Assembly: GCA_017537905.1 (NCBI GenBank)
Contig: JAFYJX010000063.1
Span: 1 to 12,107, forward strand
Source: Clostridiales bacterium
GTDB taxonomy: Bacteria > Bacillota_A > Clostridia > Saccharofermentanales > Saccharofermentanaceae
Direction of reading: 5' to 3'
DNA: 12,107 nt
In this document: positions 1 to 6,762 of the stretch, piece by piece
How the letters are laid out: each line of letters opens with the position of its first letter
Position numbering within the stretch: the stretch's first letter is position 1
Program-made: the position numbers and the translations under genes
The notes under the pieces: model-generated
The model's input: the letters and a program-made list of their open reading frames with translations, nothing else
Told to the model about the DNA's origin: nothing
Database searches by the model: none

Positions 1-1431
1 GTTGATGCCCATTGCACGAACGAGAGCTTCAAGGTCGATCTTTCCTGCCGGGTCGCCACGAAGGTTGAAGCCTGTCGTAGGATTCTGCTGGTGGCCTGTC
101 ATGCCCGTGATGGAGTTATCGAGGATGATGACTGTTGAATTTGTCTGGTTATATGCGATATTTGCAAGACCTGTCATGCCTGAATGCATGAATGTGGAGT
201 CGCCGATAACAGCAACTGTCTTCTTCTCTGCGTCAGCGCCCAAAGCCTTGTTAAAGCCGTGGAGGGAGCTTATGGAAGCGCCCATGCACTCTGTCGTATC
301 GATAGCGCAGAGCGGCGGAGTAGCACCAAGTGTGTAGCATCCGATATCGCCCAATACTGTGAGCTTGAGCTTGGAAAGAACATAGAACATTCCTCTGTGA
401 GGGCAGCCTGCGCACATTGCCGGCGGTCTTCCGGGAAGGCCTTCGATAGGCTTGCAGGCGGGCTTTTCGGGAAGACCCAGCTTAGCAGCGATGAGGCCCT
501 GTGAGAACTCATCGATAAGAGGGAACAGATCCTTGCCTGTTACTTCAAGACCTAATGTCTTGCAGTGTGTCTCAATGATGGGATCGAGCTCTTCTACTAC
601 TACGAGCTTACCTACCTTGGCTGCGAAGTCCTTGATCTTCTTTTCGGGAAGCGGATTGATAAGACCGATCTTCAATACGGGATACTTATCTCCGAATACT
701 TCCTTAACGTACTGGTATGAAGTGGAAGAAGTGATGATGCCCATGGATGTATCTGAGCCTTCTTCTACGCGGTTAAGAGAAGATTCTTCAGCAAATGCTA
801 CGAGCTTTCTTGTTCTCTCCTCAACGATGGGGTGACGCTTCTTCGCATTTGCGGGAACCATTACGTACTTGCCTGCATCCTTAACATAAGGCTTAACAGG
901 GATATCAATTCTCTCGCCTGTCTCTACGACTGACTGGGAGTGAGCAACTCTCGTGCACATCTTGATAAGTACGGGTGTATCAAACTGCTCGGAAATATCG
1001 TAAGCCTCGATGACGAAGTCCTTTGCTTCCTGGGAATCAGCGGGCTCTAACATAGGCATCTTGGCTGCGATAGCATAGTGTCTTGAATCCTGCTCATTCT
1101 GTGAAGAGTGCATTCCGGGATCGTCTGCAACAAGGATGACCATTCCGGCATTAACACCCGTGTAGCTCATTGTAAAGAGAGGGTCAGCTGCAACGTTAAG
1201 TCCTACGTGCTTCATTGCACAGTAAGATCTCTTGCCTGCACGGCTCGCACCAAAAGCGGTCTCCATAGCGACCTTCTCGTTAGGTGCCCATTCGCAGTAG
1301 ATCTCTTCGAACTTAGCGGCTTCTTCTGTTGTTTCCGTACTGGGAGTGCCGGGGTACGAACTTGCGACTGATACGCCGGCCTCATAAAGACCTCTGGCGA
1401 CAGCCTTGTTTCCAAGCATTAGTTCTTTCAT
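1..1431 (-). CDS. iorA: Indolepyruvate ferredoxin oxidoreductase, alpha subunit (3'-truncated by window edge)
   Basis: Reads open from the ATG at 1431 to the left edge: 477 residues with no stop, so the C-terminus lies outside the window. IorA with IorB oxidatively decarboxylates aryl pyruvates (from Trp, Phe, Tyr transamination) to aryl-acetyl-CoA, reducing ferredoxin in the cytoplasm. Visible landmarks: the N-terminal pyrimidine-domain motif SYPGTPSTE (residues 25-33); MCAGCPHRG (339-347), characteristic of IorA; and thiamine-diphosphate/Mg motifs GDIGCYTLG (361-369), GDS (410-412) followed by N424/N428, then DNSITGMTGHQ (438-448). Family members are around 600 residues and end in a 2x[4Fe-4S] ferredoxin domain, which would be beyond position 1. 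The start is supported by AGGAG at 1439-1443, 7 nt upstream, and by the family-typical MKELMLGN opening. iorB would be expected next, off the left edge. Assignment is from motifs; substrate range is inferred. Confidence 0.93.
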   Translation of the reverse strand, partial: MKELMLGNKAVARGLYEAGVSVASSYPGTPSTETTEEAAKFEEIYCEWAPNEKVAMETAFGASRAGKRSYCAMKHVGLNVAADPLFTMSYTGVNAGMVILVADDPGMHSSQNEQDSRHYAIAAKMPMLEPADSQEAKDFVIEAYDISEQFDTPVLIKMCTRVAHSQSVVETGERIDIPVKPYVKDAGKYVMVPANAKKRHPIVEERTRKLVAFAEESSLNRVEEGSDTSMGIITSSTSYQYVKEVFGDKYPVLKIGLINPLPEKKIKDFAAKVGKLVVVEELDPIIETHCKTLGLEVTGKDLFPLIDEFSQGLIAAKLGLPEKPACKPIEGLPGRPPAMCAGCPHRGMFYVLSKLKLTVLGDIGCYTLGATPPLCAIDTTECMGASISSLHGFNKALGADAEKKTVAVIGDSTFMHSGMTGLANIAYNQTNSTVIILDNSITGMTGHQQNPTTGFNLRGDPAGKIDLEALVRAMGIN

Positions 1432-1476
1432 GTTTCTTCTCCTAGGATATGAGTTTATACATAAATCAATTTGTAG

Positions 1477-1505
1477 ATTATACGACAATTCGACGTATGT
1501 TTAAA
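1477..1505 (-). promoter_or_regulatory. Candidate sigma-A promoter for iorA
   Basis: Consensus -10 TATAAT on the minus strand (1482-1477), a 17-nt spacer, and a weak -35 TTTAAA (1505-1500). It predicts a start near 1470 and a leader of about 40 nt before the iorA ATG. The gap 1432-1560 is AT-rich and contains no gene. A TTGACA occurs further up on the minus strand but has no -10 at a workable spacing. I see no clear terminator for the upstream lipoprotein gene in this gap, so read-through into iorA is possible. Confidence 0.5.
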
Positions 1506-1560
1506 CAAAAACCCTTAAGAAAAATAATAAGAAAGAAAATGTCAAACGGGGGTACGCTCT

Positions 1561-2565
1561 TTAAGCTGCGTCCTCGAAAACAAGGTCTTCGGCTTCTACG
1601 GTCTTCTCGAAATAGTTGGAATACTTATATTTGGTGCCTGTACACTTGGGCAGGTTCAGAGCCAGGTCGGTCCTGGCGTGATAGATATTTGCACTGTCAG
1701 TCAGGTTGAAGAACGGATAAATCGATGAGCCGTAGGTCTCGCTTGCCGTATCATCCCAGAGAACGTCAATGTTATAGTACTCACCGTCCAGGAACACGAT
1801 ATTCCAGGAATGAGCTCCGTCCTCACCGCCTATGCTGGAATCAGTCGTTTTTCCGGTGACATAATAGCAGGTCATTCCGGCCTTTTTCATAAGATACTGG
1901 AATGCCCTCGAGTAGCCTGCACATACCGATTTGTGAAGAACGATCACAGAATAAGCACTCTGATTGTAGGGCGCAGATTCATCGTATGTTGTGTTCTTGC
2001 AGATATAATCATGAATGGCACGTTCGCGCTCTACCAGAAACGGCTGGGATCTCGCACTGTCGAGGATCTCGTCTGCCGCTTTCTCAAATGCGACTTTCGC
2101 AGACTGGAGCTTATCGGGCGTGTTCGCGAAATCGTAAAAATCGAATGAAACGTCATCTATGTTTCCTGTCTCGGAATCGTATGTATATTCGTACTGGTTG
2201 TCGATCCAGAAGAGCTCCGGATGGTCGTTAAGCACGGCATCTATAGCCTTTGTGAGATGGTCTGCATTGACTTCCACTTTACATTTGAAAGACTGTTTTC
2301 CCTGGGAGAGTTCCTCGTAAAGCTGGGAATAGATATCCTTCTCCTTAGCGTTAAGGACCGAGAAATAAGGATTCGATTCAGCGTCGAAATTGGATCTTGT
2401 GTAGGTCTCGCCTGAGTCTTTCTCAGGATCATCCGAACCTGAGTCATAATCATAGTCATTGTCAAAGCCGAGATCGAAGTCTTCGAACTCATCACAAGCG
2501 CAAAGGCTTGTAAAAACGGCTGCCATCAGCAATACGGACACAAACTTAACAAACTTCTTATACAT
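1561..2565 (-). CDS. Secreted lipoprotein with transglutaminase-like (cysteine protease-fold) domain
   Basis: 334 residues. The N-terminus is a lipoprotein signal peptide: KK at 3-4, a hydrophobic stretch of about 8-20, and lipobox LCAC with Cys24 as the predicted lipidated residue. A highly acidic Asp/Tyr/Gly-rich linker follows (about 25-53), then an alpha-helical region, then a transglutaminase-like core. The candidate triad is Cys215 (in SVCAGYSRAF), His252 (in GAHSWN) and Asp267 (in YYNIDVLWDD). This is the classic C...H...D spacing of bacterial transglutaminase/protease-like domains seen on Gram-positive surface proteins. All three residues are present, so it is probably active, but whether as protease, amidase or crosslinker cannot be told. 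It probably sits on the outer face of the membrane. It follows the MacB-like gene in the same orientation behind a hairpin, so co-transcription is uncertain. GAGGGG (2578-2573), 7 nt upstream of the ATG, is the likely ribosome binding site. Confidence 0.85.
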   Translation of the reverse strand: MYKKFVKFVSVLLMAAVFTSLCACDEFEDFDLGFDNDYDYDSGSDDPEKDSGETYTRSNFDAESNPYFSVLNAKEKDIYSQLYEELSQGKQSFKCKVEVNADHLTKAIDAVLNDHPELFWIDNQYEYTYDSETGNIDDVSFDFYDFANTPDKLQSAKVAFEKAADEILDSARSQPFLVERERAIHDYICKNTTYDESAPYNQSAYSVIVLHKSVCAGYSRAFQYLMKKAGMTCYYVTGKTTDSSIGGEDGAHSWNIVFLDGEYYNIDVLWDDTASETYGSSIYPFFNLTDSANIYHARTDLALNLPKCTGTKYKYSNYFEKTVEAEDLVFEDAA

Positions 2566-2601
2566 AAAAATTCCCCTCAGGATTATTTCCTAAGGGGAAT
2601 T
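2566..2601 (-). terminator. Terminator-like hairpin overlapping the lipoprotein gene's ribosome binding site
   Basis: Minus-strand inverted repeat: arms 2593-2601 and 2569-2577 pair perfectly over 9 bp (AATTCCCCT/AGGGGAATT). After one C-A mismatch they continue for 4 more bp (2588-2591 with 2579-2582) around a 5-nt loop. The 3' arm runs into five T's (2570-2566) and then the ATG at 2565. It lies after the stop of the MacB-like gene (2639) and before the lipoprotein start. It could be an intrinsic terminator, an attenuator, or a structure masking the GAGGGG at 2578-2573. The short U-run makes terminator strength uncertain. Confidence 0.55.
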
Positions 2602-2638
2602 ATAAGGAAAAACTCGTGATTATTCTATCCTTGAACAA

Positions 2639-3973
2639 TTATTCTTTAAGTGCCAGGGACTTTTCTTCGACTTCTGTTCCCTCATCGGCATCAGGTGCCT
2701 CGAGTTCTTCAGGCTCTACAGCCTTCTTTGCGCGGAACTTAAGAGCGAGCGCTGCAACGCCGATAAGGCAAAGAACGATTCCTAATGCTACGATCGCATA
2801 ATCGTAGAAAAGTCTTGCCTCTGTCATCTGCGTAGCAAGCTCCCAATAAGGGAATTCATAGCCGTATCTCTCCTTGTCTGTCTCGCCTAACGGGAACATG
2901 GTGTCAACAACTCTGGTAATTGAGAATCTTCCTGTGTCGTTAACTACCAGGATCTGAGGATTGGTCAGTGAATAATTCGGCATTGCATTCTTAAAGTCTG
3001 CTACGGCTACGCCTCTTACAAGCTCAGGAAGCATTGCTTCGTAGCACTGAATAGCGTAATCGGTACTGCCGGATGAAGCAGGGCTTGAAGATCCGCCCAT
3101 ATCACCGTAATCACCATAATCGCCATAACCACCGTAATCACCGGAATTCTCACTGCTCTGGGGAATATTCTTAGAATCACCGCCGTAGAGAGCGCCCAAA
3201 GCACCGAAATAAATGAATGCCCTGTTTTCCTGCTCACCTGCGAGCTGGGCAACCTTCGTATTCTTCTCTTCTACAACACCGATGATCGTAAAGAGCTTGC
3301 CGTCTATCTCGACCATACGGCCTGTTACGTCATAAGAACGGAAGAACTTCCACGCGAGAACGTCATTGATAACGATCTGGTATGTATCTACCGGAGTCTC
3401 GGGCAGGAATCCGCCGGACATATATCTGAACGGATGGAAAGCCTTGTAGTTTCCGCCGACTGCAACAAGTTCAACGTCATAAGCTTTGCTGTTCTCGCGC
3501 TTGCCTTCAATGACCGTAACAGCTGAGATCTGTGACTTTACCGTTGAAGAATAGCAGTCTTCCCATCCTCTGAGCTTATTGGCATTTCCGGAATGGCTCT
3601 TGCCGCTTGAGACAAGACCGGTATCAGCTGCGGACTGCAGTGACTGTCTGATCAAGGGAAGGTCTCCTAAATGGATAGACTTGCCGCCCTGGGTATATGT
3701 GAGCGGTGATGTTTCACCTTTGGCTCTGACACCGCCGGCATAAACGACCATGTGCCTGAAAGCATTATCCGACTTGTTCTGCCAGTATTCTGCAACATAC
3801 TGGTCAGGTCTCGTATCGGTAAGGTAAACGGCTCTGCCGATACCGAATGCGATAAGTCCTAACGATGCCACAACGATCCAGAAAGGGACTGCAAGAACGA
3901 GTCTTAAAAGATCTCTTTTGATCTTTCCCTTCTCGATATTTAAGAATTGTTTTGTCTTTTCAATAATACGCAT
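2639..3973 (-). CDS. Two-helix membrane protein with MacB-like extracytoplasmic core domain
   Basis: 444 residues: a basic cytoplasmic N-terminus, TM1 about 22-47, a large external domain (about 50-385), TM2 about 391-412, and an acidic Glu/Asp-rich cytoplasmic tail. The segment 183-236 (MSGGFLPE..., then IVINDVLAWKFF, then VTGRMVEIDGKLFTIIGVVE) resembles the end of the MacB periplasmic core domain that sits between helices 1 and 2 of MacB/FtsX-type permeases. Unlike those proteins, there is only one helix after the domain and no ATPase. The later part of the domain (278-294) has a Gly-Tyr-Asp repeat and then a Ser-rich loop. Function unknown; a non-transporting accessory or mechanotransmission role beside the adjacent MacA-like adaptor is inference. 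It starts 22 bp after the adaptor gene stop, with AAGGAT (3986-3981) 7 nt upstream of the ATG. The MacB-like call is by eye, moderate confidence; the existence of the gene is near certain. Confidence 0.75.
   Translation of the reverse strand: MRIIEKTKQFLNIEKGKIKRDLLRLVLAVPFWIVVASLGLIAFGIGRAVYLTDTRPDQYVAEYWQNKSDNAFRHMVVYAGGVRAKGETSPLTYTQGGKSIHLGDLPLIRQSLQSAADTGLVSSGKSHSGNANKLRGWEDCYSSTVKSQISAVTVIEGKRENSKAYDVELVAVGGNYKAFHPFRYMSGGFLPETPVDTYQIVINDVLAWKFFRSYDVTGRMVEIDGKLFTIIGVVEEKNTKVAQLAGEQENRAFIYFGALGALYGGDSKNIPQSSENSGDYGGYGDYGDYGDMGGSSSPASSGSTDYAIQCYEAMLPELVRGVAVADFKNAMPNYSLTNPQILVVNDTGRFSITRVVDTMFPLGETDKERYGYEFPYWELATQMTEARLFYDYAIVALGIVLCLIGVAALALKFRAKKAVEPEELEAPDADEGTEVEEKSLALKE
3092..3142 (-). 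repeat. Gly-Tyr-Asp coding repeat
   Basis: Degenerate 9-base repeat units (of the type CCGTAATCA/CCATAATCG on the plus strand) inside the MacB-like gene, encoding residues 278-294, a GDYGGYGDYGDYGDMGG tract. It is a low-complexity, probably flexible extracytoplasmic loop. Such short in-frame units can change in copy number by slippage without breaking the frame. Confidence 0.8.
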
Positions 3974-3995
3974 TATAAAAATCCTTCAGGATTAC

Positions 3996-5660
3996 TTAGC
4001 CTTTAGCCTGGTAGTCTTCAAGTCTTACGCGCTGTCCGTCTTCCAAAGGTTTTTCGGATCTGGTAACGATCATTACATCGTACTTGTCGAGGCCCTCGCC
4101 CTTGATAGCCGTATATGTTCCGTCAGTCTTTTCGATCTGAACATCAACTCTCTTAACAACATACTTGTCTCCGAGAGGAGTGGATGAACCGACGATGGCA
4201 TATACGAAAGTACCGCTGTTATCTTCATTTACCGCGCTTGCCGATACAACGCACTTATAGTTGTCGTTGCCTCTTCCGGCATTAACGATCATCTCTTCGC
4301 CAGGCCATGCGGTCTGCGCATCAATACGGCACTTTACAAGTGTCTCGCCTCTAGGATTTGACGGATTGGGTTTCTTGGATAAAACCGTACAGCCGTCAGC
4401 ATAACCGCTTGTTATCTCAAGTGTCTGGCCTGCCCAGATATTCTGGGCTGCAGATGCCTCAAAAGTAAATGTACATGTATAAACGGCATCAGTCTCGGGA
4501 ATGATATAGCCGATTACACCCTTATCTGTAAGCACGTCTCCGGCACTTACGGAGATGTTGTAGACCATGCCGTCTGCAGGTGCCTTGATCTCAGTGATCT
4601 TAGCCTTTGCTTCGAGATCGGCGATCTCTATTTTGAGTTCTTCTATCTCTTCGTCACGGTCTCTGATATCGTCTTTTGCCTTGTCGGCATTGATACCTGC
4701 TTCGACCTTGGCATCCTTATATTCCTTGTTTGCCTTATTAAGAGCATTCTGTGCTGCAGTTACGGCACTCTTTGCTGCCTTCTCGGAAGGAAGTCCCTCC
4801 AAAGCTGCAATAGCAGCCTGGGCTTTCTCGATCTTGCTCTGGCATGCGGAGAGCTTTGCAGATGCCTCATCCATGCGGTCCTGGGCAGATGAGAGCTGGG
4901 ATTCGAGTTTCTTGATCTCAGCCTTCTTCTCATTGATCATCTTGGTGAGCTTTGCGATCTCTGTCGTAGGATTCTCGAGTTCATCGGGAGCCGGTGTAGG
5001 AGTACCAAGTGCTACATAGACATCAATCTGTGACTTAAGCGGGGCAATCTCGGCGTTGAGCTTGTCGATCTGTGACTTAAGACCTTCTACCGTATCTGCT
5101 GCTGCATTTACTGCTGCTTCGAGGGAAACTGCCTTTGCTGACTCCTCGTCGATTATCTTCTGATTTTTTGAAGTAGTAGACTTCTTATTCTGAACTTTCT
5201 TCAAAGTCGCCTTGGCATCAGCGAGGAGCGCCTGGTCCGTATTTATAGCGTCAGTATACATGCTGTAATCAGTAGTCTTCTTAGGCTGTCTTGCATCGTA
5301 TGCCTTTTCGCGCTCCTTAGTCTTGAGCAAAGTCTTTTTGGACTTAAGGTCTTCTGAATCTTCAACGCCCTTAAGTTTAATGATCGGATCTCCCTTCTTT
5401 ACCGATGTATAAGTATCGACAAGGACCGACTCGACTTCTCTGCCTTCGAGTCCTTTGATCTCGGTCTGGTTATCTACCTCGACATTGCCCCTCGCACTGT
5501 TCGAGTATGAGAGATTTCCTCTTGAAGCATATTGACCCACGACCTTAGGAATTGTTAAATTCATGATCGTGTTCGAGAAGAATGTCAGTAATGCAAGAAT
5601 TACTACAAAAGCAATCATTGCCTTTATAACTTTTGCTCTTCTAACGCTACCCTTAGCCAT
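3996..5660 (-). CDS. HlyD/MacA-like membrane fusion (adaptor) protein with long coiled coil
   Basis: 554 residues. A basic N-terminus and a single TM anchor (about 11-33) leave the rest outside the membrane. Order of domains: first half of a biotinyl-lipoyl domain (about 60-97, VKKGDPIIKL); a long Lys/Glu/Ala-rich coiled coil (about 100-355) broken by a Pro-rich turn at 219-231 (GTPTPAPDELENP); second lipoyl half (356-388, EIKAPADGMVYNISVSAGD); a beta-barrel region (about 390-460); and a membrane-proximal-like C-terminus (about 465-550). This order is that of periplasmic adaptor proteins of the MacA/HlyD type, which in Gram-positives link ABC systems to the extracellular side. The helical part is much longer than the roughly 100-residue hairpin of a typical MacA. 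GGAGG (5674-5670) lies 9 nt before the ATG. It sits between CUT1 permeases and a MacB-like protein; no ATPase gene is seen. The transported substrate is unknown. Confidence 0.88.
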   Translation of the reverse strand: MAKGSVRRAKVIKAMIAFVVILALLTFFSNTIMNLTIPKVVGQYASRGNLSYSNSARGNVEVDNQTEIKGLEGREVESVLVDTYTSVKKGDPIIKLKGVEDSEDLKSKKTLLKTKEREKAYDARQPKKTTDYSMYTDAINTDQALLADAKATLKKVQNKKSTTSKNQKIIDEESAKAVSLEAAVNAAADTVEGLKSQIDKLNAEIAPLKSQIDVYVALGTPTPAPDELENPTTEIAKLTKMINEKKAEIKKLESQLSSAQDRMDEASAKLSACQSKIEKAQAAIAALEGLPSEKAAKSAVTAAQNALNKANKEYKDAKVEAGINADKAKDDIRDRDEEIEELKIEIADLEAKAKITEIKAPADGMVYNISVSAGDVLTDKGVIGYIIPETDAVYTCTFTFEASAAQNIWAGQTLEITSGYADGCTVLSKKPNPSNPRGETLVKCRIDAQTAWPGEEMIVNAGRGNDNYKCVVSASAVNEDNSGTFVYAIVGSSTPLGDKYVVKRVDVQIEKTDGTYTAIKGEGLDKYDVMIVTRSEKPLEDGQRVRLEDYQAKG

Positions 5661-5705
5661 CTTATTGTTCCTCCATATTTCCGTGTGCTCTTCGCAACCT
5701 GTTTC

Positions 5706-6761
5706 TTATTTGATTCCCGATCTCGAGATACCCTCGACCAGATATTCCTCACCCCAGAAGAAGATAAGGAGCGGCGGTATCATGTATACACTAGACGCCG
5801 CAAACGCGATTCCCAATTCCGGTTCGTTTATCTGTGAAAGGAACACTGACAGCGGCTGTTTGTTTACATCAGTCAAGAGTACCAGCGGCTGCTCAACCAT
5901 GTTCCAATAATCGATGAAAAGAAGTATCGTCAAAGCGAATATCGCGTTCTTACATAAAGGCAGCGCGATGTTCGTGAATATCTGCCATTCCGTGGCACCG
6001 TCCAGCGTCGCGGCTTCGATATAACCTGACGGAATCTGGCGCATGTATTTGGTAAGAAGGAAGATCGCAAATGTCGAGAAGATACCCGGCAATATGATCG
6101 CCCATACAGTATCTAAGATGCCGAGCTTTTCTGAGATCATGTAGTTAGGAACAAGCGTGACCTGGAAAGGCATGAGCATGAGGATGATATATGAGAAGAA
6201 CAATACCTCTCTTCTCTTTCTTCTGTATCTTGCGAATGAGTAAGATGCGAGACATGCTACTACCATCTGTCCTGCAACGATAGGAAGTGTGAGCAGGATC
6301 GAATTCCAATACTTGAACAGGTATTCGGGATTCATGAAGAGCAGTGTCGTGTACTGGTTTATCGTAACTTCTTCAGGAATGAGCTTCAGTACAGGCGTTC
6401 TGGACATATATGTCGCACCCTGTGTAGCGTGTCCCGACATACTCTGGAAAACCGTCTGGTAGTTTCCGACGATCTCTTCGGATGACATGAATGAATTAAG
6501 GAATGTGAAGAAGATCGGTACGAGTGCCAAAGCGGAAATGACGATGGCGATGGCTACTCCGATCCCTGTTAATACGCCTGTCTTGACTTTGCGTTTTCTT
6601 AAGTTTGCGGCGATCCTCTTTCGCTCGCTCGCGAAAAATGCCTCTCTGGCTTCTTCACTCAACGAAGTGATGAATGTCTCCGGCTTCTTTGATTCTGTAT
6701 AGATATTGCGGCGTGCGAGTGTTGCCTGCTTTCTTCTTTCCAATCGCTTGATATCGTCCAT
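5706..6761 (-). CDS. CUT1-type carbohydrate ABC transporter permease (MalG-like)
   Basis: 351 residues from the chosen start at 6761. An inner-membrane channel subunit of a binding-protein-dependent sugar importer, pairing with the upstream MalF-like subunit. Counting from that start, a basic cytoplasmic tail of about 60 residues precedes TM1 (about 64-88). The permease core carries the EAA loop, EAATLDGATEWQIF with E249 and G255 followed by ALP (266-268), which docks on the ATPase. The end, YLVEGISRSGIK, is typical of MalG-family C-termini (usually VxGxxxGAVKG). An ATG 15 bases earlier (6776) is possible and would overlap the upstream gene, but GGAGG at 6772-6768 sits 6 nt before 6761, which favours the shorter form. 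The gene begins 1 bp after the upstream stop, so translational coupling is likely. The tail before TM1 is longer than usual for MalG. The sugar substrate cannot be inferred. Confidence 0.92.
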   Translation of the reverse strand: MDDIKRLERRKQATLARRNIYTESKKPETFITSLSEEAREAFFASERKRIAANLRKRKVKTGVLTGIGVAIAIVISALALVPIFFTFLNSFMSSEEIVGNYQTVFQSMSGHATQGATYMSRTPVLKLIPEEVTINQYTTLLFMNPEYLFKYWNSILLTLPIVAGQMVVACLASYSFARYRRKRREVLFFSYIILMLMPFQVTLVPNYMISEKLGILDTVWAIILPGIFSTFAIFLLTKYMRQIPSGYIEAATLDGATEWQIFTNIALPLCKNAIFALTILLFIDYWNMVEQPLVLLTDVNKQPLSVFLSQINEPELGIAFAASSVYMIPPLLIFFWGEEYLVEGISRSGIK

Positions 6762-6762
6762 C

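Noticed and set aside
1..1431. Pyruvate:ferredoxin oxidoreductase instead of IorA
   Set aside because: The SYPGTPSTE start, the MCAGCPHRG block and the order of the thiamine motifs fit IorA, not the long multidomain pyruvate enzyme.
3092..3142. CRISPR-like repeat
   Set aside because: Units are 9 bases with no spacers and lie in frame within a gene; it is a coding repeat.
4567..5019. Plus-strand 150-codon reading frame rich in Ala, Ser, Leu and Ile
   Set aside because: It is antisense to the Lys/Glu/Ala-rich coiled coil of the adaptor; biased codons there leave the opposite strand open. It has no ribosome binding site or recognisable domain.
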